From Streptomyces sp. AP-93 (GTDB taxonomy: Bacteria; Actinomycetota; Actinomycetes; Streptomycetales; Streptomycetaceae): 64,000 nt of DNA. The translations under genes and the position numbers were made by a program. The stretch is from contig NZ_JALGBX010000010.1 of NCBI RefSeq assembly GCF_022808175.1, positions 243,474 to 307,473 of the forward strand, read 5' to 3'. Positions 63,726-64,000 of the stretch are shown in pieces; the stretch's first letter is position 1, and each line of letters starts with the position of its first letter. Below the pieces are notes generated by a model. The model searched no databases. It was not told where the DNA came from and saw only the letters and a list, made by a program, of their open reading frames with translations.

Positions 63726-64000
63726 GGCCGCGAGGCTACCGCCCGGTAGTCCTGGGATCCAGAGCGTGCCCGGCCCGGCACTGGGGATCTGGGCCCTGCC
63801 CCGGGCGGGCGGCGGCGGTGCCGCTCCCTGTGGGCGGGCCCTGCGGGGCATGTCCCCTACCCGCCCTTCCACCGTTCCCCGGGGCTCTGCCCCGGACCCG
63901 TTGCCGCGTGCGGCGCCGTTCCCGGGGGGTGTCTCTATGTCCTTCGTCAAGGACGTGGTGCCGGGTATCGGGCTGTTTTGGGTGGTCATGCGGCGAGGGT
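63726..64000. other. Upstream region at the window edge
   Basis: Contains one common Streptomyces hairpin (CCGGGGC-TCT-GCCCCGG, 63879-63895) and GC-rich sequence. I see no further gene that I can support; the next gene probably starts beyond 64000. Confidence 0.5.
63879..63895. repeat. Streptomyces-type intergenic hairpin, second copy
   Basis: Same 7-bp stem as at 37623-37639 with loop TCT instead of TCC, followed by ACCCG in both cases. These hairpins recur between genes across Streptomyces genomes. Confidence 0.6.

Noticed and set aside
1..64000. CRISPR array, transposase, plasmid or phage genes
   Set aside because: No regularly spaced repeats, Cas, integrase, transposase or structural phage proteins were found; the encapsulin is the only HK97-fold protein.

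Overview
The window is high-GC DNA with strong GC bias at third codon positions, GTG and TTG starts, leaderless promoters, and gene families typical of Streptomyces: sigR-rsrA, dasR-dasABCD, wblE, a nrdA leader with NrdR boxes and a B12 riboswitch, snapalysin, an ALF-repeat protein with a LAXTG signal, and a family 2B encapsulin. From memory, the gene order follows the conserved core of the S. coelicolor chromosome between the UPF0182/initiator-tRNA region and sigH. I see no phage, plasmid, transposase or CRISPR signature. The only long exact direct repeat I found is a duplicated initiator tRNA.

Layout: 0-7.3 kb holds a secretion-side PDZ/Lon-like protease, a PPA1309-family protein, a large UPF0182 membrane protein, and two identical initiator tRNA(fMet) genes flanking a Sel1/TPR protein. 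7.3-9.9 kb holds a Fur-family repressor (CatR type) divergent from a haem catalase, then a CBS-pair protein. 10-17 kb holds hisN, a TetR regulator with a convergent SMR exporter, rsgA-aroA, an M50 protease divergent from an SRAP (abasic-site crosslinking) protein, and an alpha/beta hydrolase. 17-23 kb holds sigR-rsrA behind a sigmaR-type promoter, two overlapping HD-domain genes (one canonical HD-GYP, one degenerate), a TPR protein and def.

23-31.5 kb is the class Ia ribonucleotide reductase locus: nrdA and nrdB behind paired NrdR boxes and a cobalamin riboswitch, with an AraC/GlxA-type gene (nrdS) downstream and an unannotated-looking 23-codon gene beyond it; then a GNAT acetyltransferase and cstA with its small YbdD partner. 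31.8-38.6 kb is the DasR amino-sugar regulon: dasR, divergent dasABC and dasD, and nagB, with DasR operators (dre) at dasA and nagB. A further dre-like site precedes a PdtaS-type sensor kinase at 40.6 kb. 38.7-46 kb holds an SDR/TetR pair, pdtaS, wblE, a diacylglycerol kinase family gene, and sigH with its anti-sigma factor.

46-64 kb is more accessory: a UBP-type zinc finger and Na+/H+ antiporter, a PLP enzyme, a peptidoglycan amidase, a nitric-oxide detoxification pair (hmp, nsrR) with two NsrR-type boxes, a family 2B encapsulin shell followed by a polyprenyl-diphosphate-synthase cargo, two small enzymes, snapalysin with its divergent LysR activator, a DUF4097-padR operon, an ALF-repeat surface protein, a Clp-N/HTH pair under a striking double operator, and a quinone-oxidoreductase-like MDR protein. 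The most notable items are the encapsulin/isoprenoid compartment, the nested NrdR/B12 control of nrdAB, the unexplained dre site before pdtaS, and the 23-aa gene.
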